NCBI RefSeq assembly: GCF_019703515.2
Contig: NC_059349.1
Span: 28,206,744 to 28,270,743, forward strand
Origin: Myxocyprinus asiaticus
Lineage: Eukaryota > Chordata > Actinopteri > Cypriniformes > Catostomidae
Length of the DNA stretch: 64,000 nucleotides
Reading direction: 5' to 3'
Below the pieces are notes generated by a model. That model worked only from the letters and a program-made list of their open reading frames with translations, was not told where the DNA came from and made no database searches. Below, one piece after another: positions 10,434 to 24,040 of the stretch; position 1 is the stretch's first letter, and each line of letters starts with the position of its first letter. The position numbers and the translations under genes are program-made.

Positions 10434-13400
10434 TAACATATATTAAATTTTCCTGTTGTGATTTCAAAAGCATTAATGTAGATTTGTTTCTTTCCTTAAG
10501 AGGCAGACTAGATGGATTAAGACTGAATGCATGACATTTTGAAAGGAAATACAAGAAGGCTACACAAACACACACACATTGGAAAAAGTCTCTCTCTCTC
10601 TTGCTCTCTCTCTCTCTCTCTCTCCCTTTCTCTTTCACTTCCTCACTGTATGAGTTGAATTGCTCCATCCCAGTGCTCACTAATGTACTGTATTCTTGTC
10701 CACTTTTTGCAGTTTGCTTTGCTTTATTTATTTACCCTAATGGAAGCACTGCCATCCGCTCAAGGTCAAACTCACTTAAGTACCTCCATCTGCATTACGT
10801 AACGTCAGTAAATATTCTCTTTGTTTCTCATGCCTGACATGAATACTAAAGCCACTGTACCAAGTTGTGCATGCTGATTTGGAAAGTTAGGGAGGATTCT
10901 CATCTTACACAGCTGATTGAAATTTAGCACTGCATCTAATTAATTTGATTAAAATATTTCATACACACGGTCTGAATGCTGGTGCGTGTGGATACTTGCG
11001 CAATCAACCACAGCCTCATTGATTAATCTAATTAATTTTAGCATCTTAGAGCTGCACTATATAGTTAAAACAACTTAAATATTGCAATATTTGACAGCCT
11101 GTTGACATTGCTAAATATATATCTTGATTTATATTTACCCAGAATTGGCTTAAAAGGGTGTTTTTTTCAAAAGAACCATCATTTCAACCAATCAGCCATT
11201 GTTGCCAAGTAGATTCAAAATGCTCAATGTAAATCTTGTTTAAATAATCAAGGTATGTTTTTCTCTCAGCTTTTCACTAAATGAACACAGGGAGCAATGA
11301 TATTTAATTATTTTAATTTATATGCAGTAATATAGCAATCCATAGTAACTAATTTTAAAACTAATTAATTAATTTTAGTAACTAAATGAATCAAACTTAC
11401 CAACTGCAATACTGTTTTTGCTACTAATGTTTAAATCAGAGACACTTTGAAAACATCTGTTTTAATGCTCTCATACTCGCAAGACAGTCTCAAGATAAGA
11501 AAGTATTGCAAAACCATTCAACTGATGCATTCTTTAGGAAACTTAAGGGCCAAATGAAAAGTGCATGAAAATTATTGCCTGTGGTGTAATCTGCACATCG
11601 ACGTGACTCTCGTCTGTTTCATCCTAAATCACATGGAAAGAAGCTTGAAGAAAGCCTGAAGTGAGCAGAGTGTTATTAAAGATTACCGTAGAGAAATTAA
11701 AATATGTCGCTTAAAGTGCAATACTTAGCCCAGAACTCGATCAGTTGCTCAACGCAAACCAAACCTTAGAGCCAGAACAGAAACAGGGACCCGGGAGTCA
11801 ATCGATGTGACAAACTGCTCGTCATCTGTTTAGGAAACTCTTTCCCCCTTTGAAACCACCTACCGAGGGGCCATTGATCTCAACAGAGACTTTGGAAAGA
11901 TATCATTAGCATTATTTGTGGATTATACTAAGCGTTATTTAGAGCCAAAGCACTTGCTCCTGGAGACTTGCCAGTCTGCAGCCACTAACAAATCAGTGAC
12001 ATTACTACGTTTTTTTGGACATGGCACTACGATAGTACTGTTTTGTTTTTTTGTTGTTGTTGTTTTTTAGATATGGTACCATGGTTATACCAAATGGACA
12101 TATGCCTTATAAATATCAATTTGGTAATCATGCAATACCATGGTATATATCAAACAGGGCCTGAAATTCATTTCTGAAAATGGGGGGAATTCTTCCCTTA
12201 CATGGCTCATATGGGGGAGATTTATGCCCTTTGAGAGGTACAAAATTTGTAATACTTAAACATCTGAAATTTTACAACAATCTCAACTAAATCTCAAGAG
12301 GGCTACTTTTCTCAATTCTTACCTCGTTTTATTCAGATGAAATGATTTTCAAATTTTGGACTTCAGTCACTTATATTGTGTGTATATTGTTCATTTATAT
12401 TGTTCTTGGCAGATACATTTAACAAATACTTTAACAAAAGCGCAGCTCACCCAAAAATGAAATTTCTGTTATTATTACTCACCCTCAACCCATATGAATT
12501 TCTCTCTTCCAAGAAACAAAAAGGAGGCATACTTAGTGTTTATAAAGCGCTGAACGCAAGATGAATACAATGACATTTTTTTCAGCAGCAGCCTGAGTTG
12601 CCCATCATTTTCAATGCAGGAAAAACCCTGAAAAAGCCAAAGTTCCCCGCCACTGCCGAACACTGCCGAATGCGGGTGTTAATTTCAAACCCTGATTATG
12701 ATGTATATTGAAAACATAAAATGTATATTAAATAAAATACTTGCATACATCAGATGGAGCTCTATAGAGATGGAGATGAGATATGTAACAGGTGTTTAAA
12801 TGTTTGGCTTCACCCTGCAGAGTTGTTCTGGTTGCATTGCATTTTTGCTATTTCTGCTTTTCTTGTCGAAAGTGCTGTATTCTGAGGGAGCGCCACAAAG
12901 TCACAAGACAAATCTAGATCACGCCAACATCGAGCGCTTGCGATGTAGACAGCCTAATTGATTATAAACAGGAGTGATAGTTTTGTCGCATCGCTTGCTT
13001 ACAGAGACATGGTATAATGCCATTTGCATGTGGAATTAACAGGTTTATGAAGGTTTATACAGCTGTAAAATCTTGCTCTCCTTCACTATGTGCGCTTACA
13101 CTACACTTAACAAGCATTCAATGAACTGCTGAGCTGACAGCTGCACGAGATAGTGGGAGGGATGGAGTAGCTGATTTACTAGTGCAGATTCTGGAATTTG
13201 ATTCAAAGACAAGATTATTGATTTGATTTGTTTATCTGAATGGATTGGTTTACTAATTGTCAGTTACATGTTAAATTGAATAAAAGTGTGTGGGAATTCT
13301 CCTCATTATGAACGTGGAACATGCGTGATTTATTAAAATTGTGCTCAATACCTGCAATCCTGCGGCAAATTTCAGGACCTGTCAAAGTACCATGGTGTTA

Positions 13401-14904
13401 CCATCTGACACATCACTGTACCACGGTACAGTCCAAGAAGGTCTCATGACACAGAAGCTGCCCTCAAAATATGTATCCTGGATGCTTCCATCTTTGCTCA
13501 TGGGCAGTCAGTTCCAGATACCTTTCTTGAGGCATAATGCCATGTAACTAATTACTCTGGAGCCACAGGAAACACTTCTTGAGAAACAGGCTTTTTGCCC
13601 ACATAATGGTGTAGTTAATGCATCTACCAACAAGAGCTAACTACTAAAACTTCTCTACCAAATCTTGACCCGTCAATACCACACCAGTATTTATTTGTAA
13701 GGGGCTTCTATTCTGCGCTCCTAGCTGATACTACAATTAATTGAATATCAATTGAACGATTGTGTATAAATTGATGCTGTAAAATATTAATTGTTGAATA
13801 CAGTCAAGAAGTCCTCTGAGGTGGGGCAGGCCAAAATCCCAATTTTAAGGTAGGATACAGAATTTTGATGTGTTTTAAAACTAGCTACTTTTCACGCTAG
13901 GTTAATTTATGTTAGATAACATTTTTTACAACATATCTATTAGTTCTCACAACAATGAACATATGATTTGGGCCTCTAAAGGCCATTCAAAATGGCTCTG
14001 TCAGGGCTTCAAATCTACCATTCAACGGCAGTGTTAAGTACTGCTTCAAACTCCACAGGGAAAATGCTGAAGAGAATGTCTTGTTTTTATTTTAGTGCTG
14101 GCACCACACACATAATTATACATCATCTAAATTATCCGGTAATCACTGACTGCCGCTTCGAAAGGTCAGCGGATACGGGGTGAAACTTTGAGTACTACAT
14201 TAAAACACTTGAAGTTAATGCTGAAGCTGATACTTTATTCCATAGAGTTGAATGTATTAGCCAATGCTGGCGCAAGTCATGTAAAAGGGCCTTAGGGTCT
14301 TCAAACAAAAGTAATGGACACCAAATTGTACTCTATTCGTAGAAAGTGCCTCTGATGTGGGGGACATTCCATTAAGTTCTGTTGATCTTTCAAACCAAAG
14401 CCACAATGTGCCACCTACCAATTAAGTGACAGAAGAAATGAAGAGTGAAGTAAAAGAAAACGTGCTCTGGAGGCACTGACAGAGTCTAATGCTACGCAGT
14501 CATCCTTCAGAGGCCCCAAAGAAGCCACATGCATATATCAGTATTACAGCATTACCCCTCCTCCTTAGCTGAGCTCTTATATGCCTATCTGTCATTGTCC
14601 TGTTTTCAAACAGCGCACACCACCACTTCCTCTTCACAGGTATGTGTTAGAAGATAGCAGGACGCCACTTAATTCAGATGTTTCCCCCTCACAGTTATCT
14701 TGCTGTGATCAATGCAACATGACAGTGGTGCTTTTAAAGGGGGTATTTATAGGCCAGACCCTGGTGGTCTATCCCTTCCTCTGATACTGCAAACTCATTA
14801 AGGGGCAAACAAAGAGTTCCGACACCAAAGATCTATTCTCATGGTGAGTGAAAAACCGTGTCCGTGTCTTTGTTGACATGGGAGTCACCTGACTGTCTTC
14901 TGAT
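10434..14904. other. gene-free spacer
   Basis: No recognisable coding exon or RNA gene. A weak TAGTTCACCC-family trace lies near 12437-12500 (CTCACCCAAAAATGAAAT). A complex, repeat-poor stretch at about 11570-12000 is a candidate conserved non-coding element, but this cannot be shown without alignment. Confidence 0.4.
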
Positions 14905-15821
14905 AGCCCTTTACCACCAAAATTTCAATGGTTCTCATGCCGAGGTCGTGCTCGGCTGGTTCACGGCTGGGGTAATCTGGAGCCTATCGTAAATTGGACT
15001 CGCTTTTCCACTGACTTGAAATCCAAATGGTTACATCACAGGTTACGTGGCTACATGGTAGTTTTGTATGAACTTTTTAATGGGGCTTAACTTGCTAAGT
15101 ACTATAAACTGTAACAGTGAAATTGTTATTAAAATTGGTGTAGCAGATGGTTATATTTGGATTTTGCCATAGCATTTATTATTATGTTTACGTCTTGATT
15201 GAGAATCCCACTGGTTTACTTAACAAATAGCCACAATCTTCCTAATTTAGAGAGTAGTTGGTTAAAAATACCCTTACTGAACAAAACAATGCACAAAATA
15301 AGATGAGAAGAGTGTACAGAAAGCTAACAAAGTTTCCAAATTTAACAGCTTACTAAGATCAGCTGCAGAGGACACCAAACAGAGGCATGCAACATTTCTT
15401 GCTGTATCTCCTTGTAGACACTTTTTTTTCTTTGCGATCTCTCTATTTATCTCGAATCTCCGCAGAAGACAGTTTCGCGAGTAGAGTGCTCGATTCTTCC
15501 GTGTTTCCCCAAAGCTTTTGATGTCTGATATTTTTTATTTTTATTTTTTTTTTTTATTGTTGTTATAGAGTAATGAAGTATTCCTTGTTAAACTAACTGT
15601 TGTTGTTTTGGAAAACTTTACCTGGTGACGAAACATTATCACGCCCTCCACTCCCTGATGTAATCGGTTCCTGCGTAGAGACCAACAAGCTTTTAGGGTC
15701 AGTGCGGAACCAGTTTTTCCACCCTGGAATGGCCTTTTCTGCAGTGGAAATGCACGGGACAGTTTGAGAATTTGCACCAGCCCATGAACCCGCACCCAAA
15801 CCATGTCGGTGGAAAGGGGCT
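14905..15821. mobile_element. probable non-autonomous DNA element
   Basis: Left end AGCCCTTTACCACCAAAATT and right end CATGTCGGTGGAAAGGGGCT are imperfect inverted repeats. The interior has CCGGTTCC/GGAACCAG-type words but no transposase. The duplication is not evident. Confidence 0.45.
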
Positions 15822-15983
15822 AACAAAGGGCTGGTAACTGAGAACCAGTTCCATTTAAAAAAAAAAAAATACTAGAACGAAATAATTTTCATGACATTTG
15901 TTATCATTAAAGGTTTTTAAACATCTGCATTCTTCAATCAAATTACTTTATCACTCACTGTATTGGTCAAGAGTATGGCTGTT

Positions 15984-16219
15984 GGGGTCTGGGTAGCTCA
16001 GCGATGTTTTGACTCTGACTACCACCCTTGGAGTTGCGAGTTTGAATCCAGGGCGTGATGAGTGACTCCAGCCAGGTCTCCTAAGCAAGCAAATTGGCCC
16101 AGTTGCTAGGGAGGGTAGAGTCACATGGGGTAACCTCCTCATGGTCACAATTACTAAGAACCTACTAAGTAGTGGGAATTGGACATTCCAAATTGGGAGA
16201 AAAGGGGATTAAAAAAAGG
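15984..16219. mobile_element. tRNA-derived SINE, copy with internal deletion
   Basis: The head looks like a tRNA, with A-box-like GGGTAGCTCAGCGATG and B-box-like GAGTTTGAATCC. The shared SINE body follows (GTGACTCCAGCCAGGTCTCC, GTTGCTAGGGAGGGTAGAG) and the tail is GGGGATTAAAAAAAGG. The middle of the body, present in the other two copies, is missing. It resembles cyprinid tRNA-SINEs. Confidence 0.8.
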
Positions 16220-16224
16220 AGTAT

Positions 16225-16897
16225 GTCTGTCAAGATTACTCGATTTATTTTGATTACTAGATTAAAAAAATTCCTCGATTACACAATTGCCTAATCGACA
16301 AATCGAAAAAAGGCAGAATTGATGCAGTCCACAGACAAGGGTCCAAACACATAACAAAAAGAGGTGTCAACTATGTAAGAGCACCACATTAGATTTGAAA
16401 AACAATGTAGTTGTCTTTCGGCCTGAAAAACCATCACTTAGCAATGCTTCCAGACGCAGAAAAAGAGTGAAAACGTGTATCTCTCAATGATATGATTACT
16501 ATAAATATTGTATTCCATGTTGCATGTAAGTGTAAAAAACAAACAAATCAAATGGCTTTTATATCTACATAAAATTCTAACCATGAATACTTAACCATGA
16601 ATATATTTTATTTCCATGGCATGTTTTCCCAGATTTGAGTTCTAAACTGAAATGGATAGATCACGTTGAACTAGTTAATGAAAAAAGTTTGAGTAGCCTG
16701 GGGTACACCTGGAGTAGCCAATGTCTATCAGCTGGAATTATATACATTTTTATATCATAGGTCTAGGTCTGCTTTTGGTGTCTGTTGGCTTAAAATATTG
16801 TATGCACAATGTTCTCACAACATTTCCAATTACTCGATTAATTGTCAGGATAATCATTAGATTACTCTATTACAAAAATAATCAATAGTGACAGCCC
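16225..16897. mobile_element. non-autonomous hAT-like element
   Basis: Left end CTGTCAAGATTACTCGATTT and right end AATCAATAGTGACAGCCC are imperfect inverted repeats, the usual teleost GGGCTGTCAC terminus. Non-coding. It sits immediately beside the SINE at 15984-16219. Confidence 0.5.
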
Positions 16898-17018
16898 AGG
16901 TCAAGAGTTGTTGTTGACTTGAAATACATTGACTTACTGAACTTAAGTCATTATTTTTGTCATGTGGCTCATGTCTAATATGAAACAAACAGAACTGTTA
17001 CTATGTTATGTGAACTTT

Positions 17019-17245
17019 AAGGGATAGTTCACCCAAAAATGAAAATGTTTTCATTATTTACTCACCCTCATTATTCTTACAAATATGTAATAGCCTCAGT
17101 CCTCACTTTTACTTTCATTGTATGGAAAAGAGGAGTGTCAACATTCTCAAAGTTTCTCCTCTCGAAGAAAGAAAGTAATAGAGGTTTGGAATGACGATCA
17201 GTAAATGAGTAAATGATGTCAGAATTGTCATTTTTGGGTGAACTA
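17019..17245. mobile_element. TAGTTCACCC-type miniature element
   Basis: AAGGGATAGTTCACCCAAAA on the left and TTTTTGGGTGAACTA on the right, with TTTACTCACCCTCA inside. Non-coding and palindromic at the ends. A further left end of the same family starts at 17282. Confidence 0.7.
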
Positions 17246-19395
17246 ACGGTCTCCTGAGACTGTCATTACTGACTGGTAGTTAAAGGGATAGTTCACCCAA
17301 ACATTGGTAGCAGAGAATAAATGTTACTTTAATTAAAAATAACATTAAAAACCAAAATAGTATTGTTTCTGGTATAGCATTTTTGTTCCTCCACACTATT
17401 CCTAGAGGATGTTTGAACCAAAATCATTAAATTCTTTACAATTCTCATCGCCAGTCCTCTCTGTGTGATCATGATGCTGTCCATGAGAAGGATCTGGAAG
17501 GACTGGGAATAAAGATCAGTTCATTCTCAGACCTGTTTCATTGGAGTGTTAGTCAGGCATGAATTGCTTTGAACTGATTGAATGCTTCATTGAGTAAGAT
17601 AATTTGTGGCATGTCATCCTCACAGCTCATCTCTGCAGAGTCAAATGTTTGCTGCCTGAAAAGAATGCCGCTCCTGGTATGTTTATTGAAGGAACATTAC
17701 ATATGCAATTTTAGTTACGATAGCTCATTTCACAAACCAAGTCAACCAGTTAATTAAAAAACAACATAGACCAATTTACTGTACATTAAGAGTTGCATGT
17801 AAAGCACTAAACATTACATATTTTAGATTCGAATAAACCACACTGTACATCACACTTGCAGACATGTGGATATCACAAATCGGCTGCAACACTACTGTTG
17901 CCACATGCCAAACATCCAGTCTTTTTCTGCTTTTCTTTACGGGCTGTAAACAGGAGGAGAAGGATCACCCCCTTTCTGAGTCTAATTAGCTAATGGCACA
18001 GAACAAGGAAGGTAAATAGGATGGAGAAAACAGCCGTGCTTGCAGTGCTAATTAATGAACTTCAAAAGGAAATATTAAAAAGTGAATAACACCAGGAGCA
18101 ACAGTTTGGATTAAGTGAATAATTTAGTAGAAGTGCTTACCCTGGTGCCCAAGATTTTATTTGGGTAAAAGGGAAAAATATACAGCATCAGGCTTTGTGT
18201 CTGCATTGTTGTTTGCATCAGTTTTTGCCCAAAGGGCTCAGTAGCTTTTTTTTAATAATGGTTTAAGCCTATCATCATGAAAAACTCTTTGAACGCTGGC
18301 AAAACCGTTTGGGTGAGATATTGAAATTCACACCACCTAATGTACGAAAGTCACCTACTGTGTGCTAAGTAATATGAAATCATAAATGTTTGTCAAGCTT
18401 TTTTGTCTTTCATTGACCTTGATAGAACTAAATATGAAAGTCAGCAGGGTCTTTTGTTGTTGAGTCACCTCTTTGACAGCTATTCCCCTGTGGTTGCGTG
18501 GGAAACATCAAAAATGTATGTTTGTAAAAGGACTCTTTTATTTTGAGCTGATGCCCCAAGACGTAGTTCAATTATAATCGCTTCTTTCATTCTGTACATT
18601 TGGATTTCACTATGCAGTCATCCCAAATGACAGACAAAGGAAACTAAGCAAGGACCCTTAATGTAAGTCAAGAGGCAGGTGGTAGAGGCCCTGTGGATAT
18701 GACTGAGGTGAAGATAAATATGAAACTGAGAAATTATATTATTGTGGAAATATGATGGAGAGACTATTGACAATTGAACTCACATTCATCATCAGATCAT
18801 TTCTCTACATGTGTATAAGATAATCAAAGTGCTTCTCGGTGAAGTATCAAGGTGAAGCTCATGTGAATTATTCACATTTTTGACTTGAGTCTTTATCATG
18901 GAGCGTTTAAGCAATTTCATTTTTTTACTCTGCTTTTGGGAGCATTTTTTGTAATGTAAAAGTAGAACAGGAAAAAAGGCCGTCTGGAATGGGAGTCTCA
19001 AGGCAGCGATTTGTTCATTTGCTTCAAAATTAGGCTGTTGTAGGAGCTCACTTTTCCCTTGAGTGTGTACCTATTTCAAAAGCTCTACGAGGGTCAAGCT
19101 TTGGTCAGTGGAAGAGAAAAATAGCGTCCTCGTTTAAACAAGAGCAGCTGACACCTTCACCGCACTGGCAGTTACAAGATTAGCCAAACCGCCCATAAAC
19201 TGTTGTAGTTACAGTGCTCATACTCCACAGACAGAGCGTGAAAGTATAGTCTACAATCTACAATATCTACAGTTCTGACAATAAACAGAGATAACTAGCA
19301 AAACTATTCACATTTTAATAGGACAGCTGACATGACGTTACAGCAGTGTCCTGTAGTGTGACATGCTGTATTATTTAACAAAATGTATGTTATAA

Positions 19396-19641
19396 TCATT
19401 AGAAAATTATGCATCATTTACTCACCCTCATGTCGGTCCAGTCGTCCTTGAAACACAAAAGGTGATGCAACCTCAGTCACTATTCACTAAGGATCTCCAT
19501 TGAATGGGAAAGAGCAGCATTAGCATTCTTTGAATTTTCATCATGTGCTTCACATAAGAATGAATGTATTACAATATTGGAACGATATGATACTCAGAAA
19601 ATGATGACAGAATATTCATTTTTGGGTGAACTATACCTTAA
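19396..19641. mobile_element. TAGTTCACCC-type miniature element, left end decayed
   Basis: Contains CATCATTTACTCACCCTCAT and ends CATTTTTGGGTGAACTATAC. The left terminal bases are degraded. Confidence 0.6.
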
Positions 19642-19994
19642 GTGAAAAAACAAAAAGGTGATTTAAAATGGTAAAAAAATAAAATAAAAGAAAAAAAAAA
19701 AGGGGGAAGAAAGGAAGAATGAAATTATTAGGACAGGACACTTGATTGGACATGACTTCATACATCCAGGGCTGGCGCTAGCTATAGGCAGACTAGGCAA
19801 TTGTTGAGAGTAATTGTTGTTCCATGTAATGTGTGTCCAAAGACGACATCCCACACACTCTCTGCAGTCAGTTGTTGGTCAAAGACAACAAAAAAGAAAC
19901 ATTTAATTCTCATCAAGCATAGCACAGATGAGATAAGCCATTCAAGTCTCTCCCTTTAATAACCGCTTATTTACAGACGCTCTTTAAAGAAATG

Positions 19995-20386
19995 CCAGTT
20001 TTCTTAAAGAGACAGTACCGGTTTTTAGCGCATGTTCAACAAATCAATGTAAATACATTTTAATAGTGCAAATTATGTAATTAAACAATAAACATATTTA
20101 TTGATTGCATGCATGGATCTGTTCAATTTTAACAAGCTAAAATGTGACCAAAATGAGGATAAACTAATAAAATATAATTAGTAAAATTAATATTTTCATA
20201 ATGTACCTTGTTAGAAGATCCCCTGTATAATTAACAGCATTAGCTGGGAGCGAATGTATTTCATATGTAAGCAAAAGGGACATTATAACTGAAATATTTC
20301 GCTTATGGTTCGATATTGGATCGGAATCGAATCGAGAGCTTGTGAATCGGAATCAAATCGGGAAATCTGTATCAATACCCAGCCCT
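19995..20386. repeat. dispersed repeat, copy 2 (CAATACCCAGCCC end)
   Basis: Second copy, in the same orientation as 6825-7255, ending GTATCAATACCCAGCCCT. It is diverged from copy 1 with small indels. No coding content. Confidence 0.6.
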
Positions 20387-20399
20387 AATAATTTATCTT

Positions 20400-23300
20400 A
20401 CATGAATATTAATAGTAGTAAAATTATGTCATTAGATAAAAATGTGTCATGGATATTGCACTCATGTTTTAGTTTCTGTATTTGTAAAACACTAAACAAT
20501 TTTGCCTAGGGACTCTAAAAGGTGCACTCAGTCATTTTTTCCTTATTATAAAAGTTTTACTCCTTTAGGAATTATTAGTTATTTTGAAACATATGTATAA
20601 AATCATGATCACTCACATGAGATGGATACTCTAGTCATATCAGTAACCTTATAAAAGCTGTTTTATTCTACATGGAAAGGGTCCCTTCATGGGGGCTGCC
20701 ATATTAGAATCACATGACCAGCCGAATACTACTGGCTTTATCTCAGTAGCTGCTTTGTTATTGGACACTTGCACTCAGGGATTTAATTAATCATGGCTGA
20801 CTGTGAATAGTGATTTTCTACAATGGTATCAGTAACTCAAAACTACTGCGTTTGAATGATGCTGCATCCAATCCGCTAGGTTCAGTGTAAGTCCATAACA
20901 ACATACATAAAGAATTACTGAGTGCCCCTTTAATGTCTAGAACCAGCCCTGCATACATCCACTGAAAATCACCCTGACACCGTTTAAATGTAATTAAGTC
21001 AAATCATATTTATTTGTATAGTGCCTTTCACACTACACATCAATTTAAAGCAGCTTTAAAGAAAATCATGCCTTAATTTCCTAAATGTCTGAAAACCAAA
21101 ATGAACAGCTTTATAGAATGAACAAAACAACAACAAAAAAAATTGCTAAATAAAGTTAGTTCTGAGAAAAGCCATTGAATGTTTTTTTTCCGCAGCTGCT
21201 ACTTGGTTTGATATTTTTTTATTTATGCAGTAAAATACATGTTTAAGTGTTTAAAAGTGTCCAGCTACTTTTTTGGGCCCACTATATATAGCCTACTGTA
21301 CATTCCCCTAAAAGTTAAAAGTAAAAAAATAAAAAAAAAACATTTACAGTATATGTCCATGTTACTTGCTACATACACAACAGTGATTTTTTTCATAGAT
21401 ATATTTTTGTGTTCGTTGTTGCAGCAGCTGTTGAAGGAGTTCATCTACCTATAGGTTTAATGTAGCTGTTTAGGTCCTTTAATCACTTTCTATACCACCA
21501 CTCAAGTTTGTAGCCATGTGCCTCTGTGTTAAATTGACCATTCTGTCTCAGACCAGTCATGCATTTCAGTGGTGAGGACAGCTTTCCACAGGAGCCCTCC
21601 TGATTAGAGCCGGTCAAAGGAGAGTCGGTGGAGGGTGAAAGCAGGGCAAAGTACCATTTAGAGCGTATGCACAGTCATCTGGGATATTTTGAAGCTGTTC
21701 AGAGTATGCAGTGTGGTCGCTTCTTTATGTGTGCTGTCGGCCCGTGTTCAGCACGGTCTCATTTGTAGCGAGAGGGAGCTAGAGGGGTCAGTCTGCCTCA
21801 CAAGAGATGGATCTGCCAAGAGCTGTGGTCTGAAACCGATTTTTTCACCTATGTTTATGAGACACAAAAGAGAAATGGAGAACCCAGTGTATTGTGTCTA
21901 GCTGGCAGGACTGCTGAACACATGCTGTATTTCTTGATTAATAATCTGAAAAGGCAACAGATGGTAATATTTTGCAGCTGTCAGTGCAATTAGAGTATCA
22001 GTCAACCTATTCCAACCTTCACTTCAAATAGTCCTAATTTATTTATCAGTGGAGGCATATGGGCTGCATATCAAAACTTGTTATATTTATTGAAATACTT
22101 TTATTTACTTCATGAGAGTGGTAAGGTCTGTTATGGAGCAGATATAGCCTCAGTTCAGTTAATATCTTAGTACGTTATTGCGGCCATAAAAGGGTTTTCT
22201 ATTCATATAAATTTTCTGTGGTGCAAGCCAGTTACTAAATCATCTAATAAATCTTGCTGCTTTATACGGTCATGGTTTCAGTTGGCACATAAACTTCAAA
22301 CCACAGCCTTTTTGCCGGGTTTGGGTCAGTTTTTCATTTATAAGTTCTGGTTTGTGTCAGCTTTTTGTTTGTAATGAATGAATAATAATAAATTAGTATT
22401 ATAATTTTTTTATTATATTTTAATTTAGCATAACTTGTTTTGTGTAGACTCGCACTCCTTTCTCTTTGAACTTATCGAGCTGTGAGAACTCCTATGACAA
22501 TCTGTGCATCTGGGTCTACTCGCTTGGAGAGGAAGTAAAAAGATATCAACTGATTTCAGGTTCAGTCTCAGATTGGGTCTATGTCAGAAATTACTTTTTT
22601 TATTAAGGGACACATTTTTACTTTTTATGATGCCATTTTTATTTAACCACGTAAAAACACAGCGTGTTGTCCATTTATGTCAAATATTTCAAATAAATGG
22701 AATAAATTCTCTATCTGAACAATTATGGCTCAATTAAATACAAAAAGAACAAATAATACATATGTACTTGTAAATTATGTATGAGATATATTCAGGAAAT
22801 CTATCAAATGTTAGACAACAGATAAAAAAACGAGGGATTTTTTCACTTTCAATTGCGCTGAGCCCTAGTTAATTTCTGACCATGGCCCAGGTCAGGTCAG
22901 GTCTCGTTAGGGGCTGAGTTCAGGCTTCAGCTTTATGCCTGTAGACCTCTACTCAGCGGTCACCTTCACTGTATGTCTTCAGAGTTGAGAAGTAATCAGG
23001 ACAGTCATTCTCTCTCCTTTCTCATTCTCTCTCTGAACACAGTCACAATCATGTCTTGTAAAGTGGGTGATGATGGCTGTCGGGTAAGTTGCATGTGAGG
23101 GCACGGCCTCATTGAAGCACTGTCAGTGAAGAGAAGAGGCGCTCTCACTCAGTCTTCAGGCACTGTGGGATTTAAAGACTCTTGTCTAATTTCGGACATG
23201 AGTGTAAAATCCACTCCACAACAGCTCTGAGCGCTGTTCCTTGGGTGGCTTCATCTGTAGGACTCTCACGCAGAGACTGAGTGTCTCCTCTGTGGACAGC

Positions 23301-24040
23301 TGTCCAGCATCATTAGTCTTTCTGGATCAGCGAGACATGCGCTGGCATGTCTCACCTCTGCAAGTGAAGCACTATAACACTCAAAACCTCTCAATTCCTC
23401 TCAGCAAAAAGAGACTTGACTTCTTTTGGTGTTTTCTTATTTTGGGGGATTTAAAATGTACACACAAAAGTGTCATGCCCCCTTAGATTTTGGAGCCAAC
23501 TGGATATTGAATGCAATTTATATATTTTGTTGAAATGTAATCTTTGTGTCCAATTTGGTTTCATACATTTTTGAAAAACATATATAGTAATTTCTACAAA
23601 AAAAGGTTTTAATGACTTTAAAAGAGTGCAACCATCAAGTAAAAGGTATGAAAATATGTTCCTTGCACCTCGAATACATGCAAGTGTACACAACTTAGGC
23701 CAAGTGTACATAACTTTCGCTACGTTTTGGCCTTCCGTCCACACTGAGAAGGTGTTTTTGACTGCGAAAACTGAGATTTTTTAAAATGTTCTTCCAAGTG
23801 GTTAAATTTGAAAACACCGTCTTTGTTTTATAGTGTGGACAGGGTGTCAGGGTTGTGTGTGTTTGTTTATGTTTTTCATGTCTTCTATTTTGAAAGTTTA
23901 GTTCCTGTTCCTGTTTCATGTCATGTGGTTCCCTGGTCATGTGATTTCATGTTTCCCTCCATGTTCATGTGTCTTGCTTTCATTGGTTTATTGTCTTGTT
24001 ACCTTGTTATTAGTTCTGTCTTGTCATTGGTTATCATTGT
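20400..24040. other. gene-free spacer
   Basis: No gene recognised. It includes a teleost interspersed repeat at about 21003-21105 (ATTTATTTGTATAGTGCCTT, CAAAGCAGCTTTA-like). Near 23700-23830 there is a repeat fragment with GTCCACACTGAGAAG and ATAGTGTGGAC. Confidence 0.4.

Noticed and set aside
15984..16050. A genuine tRNA gene
   Set aside because: The A- and B-box-like words belong to the head of a SINE with body and tail; the cloverleaf cannot be completed and other copies lack the head.
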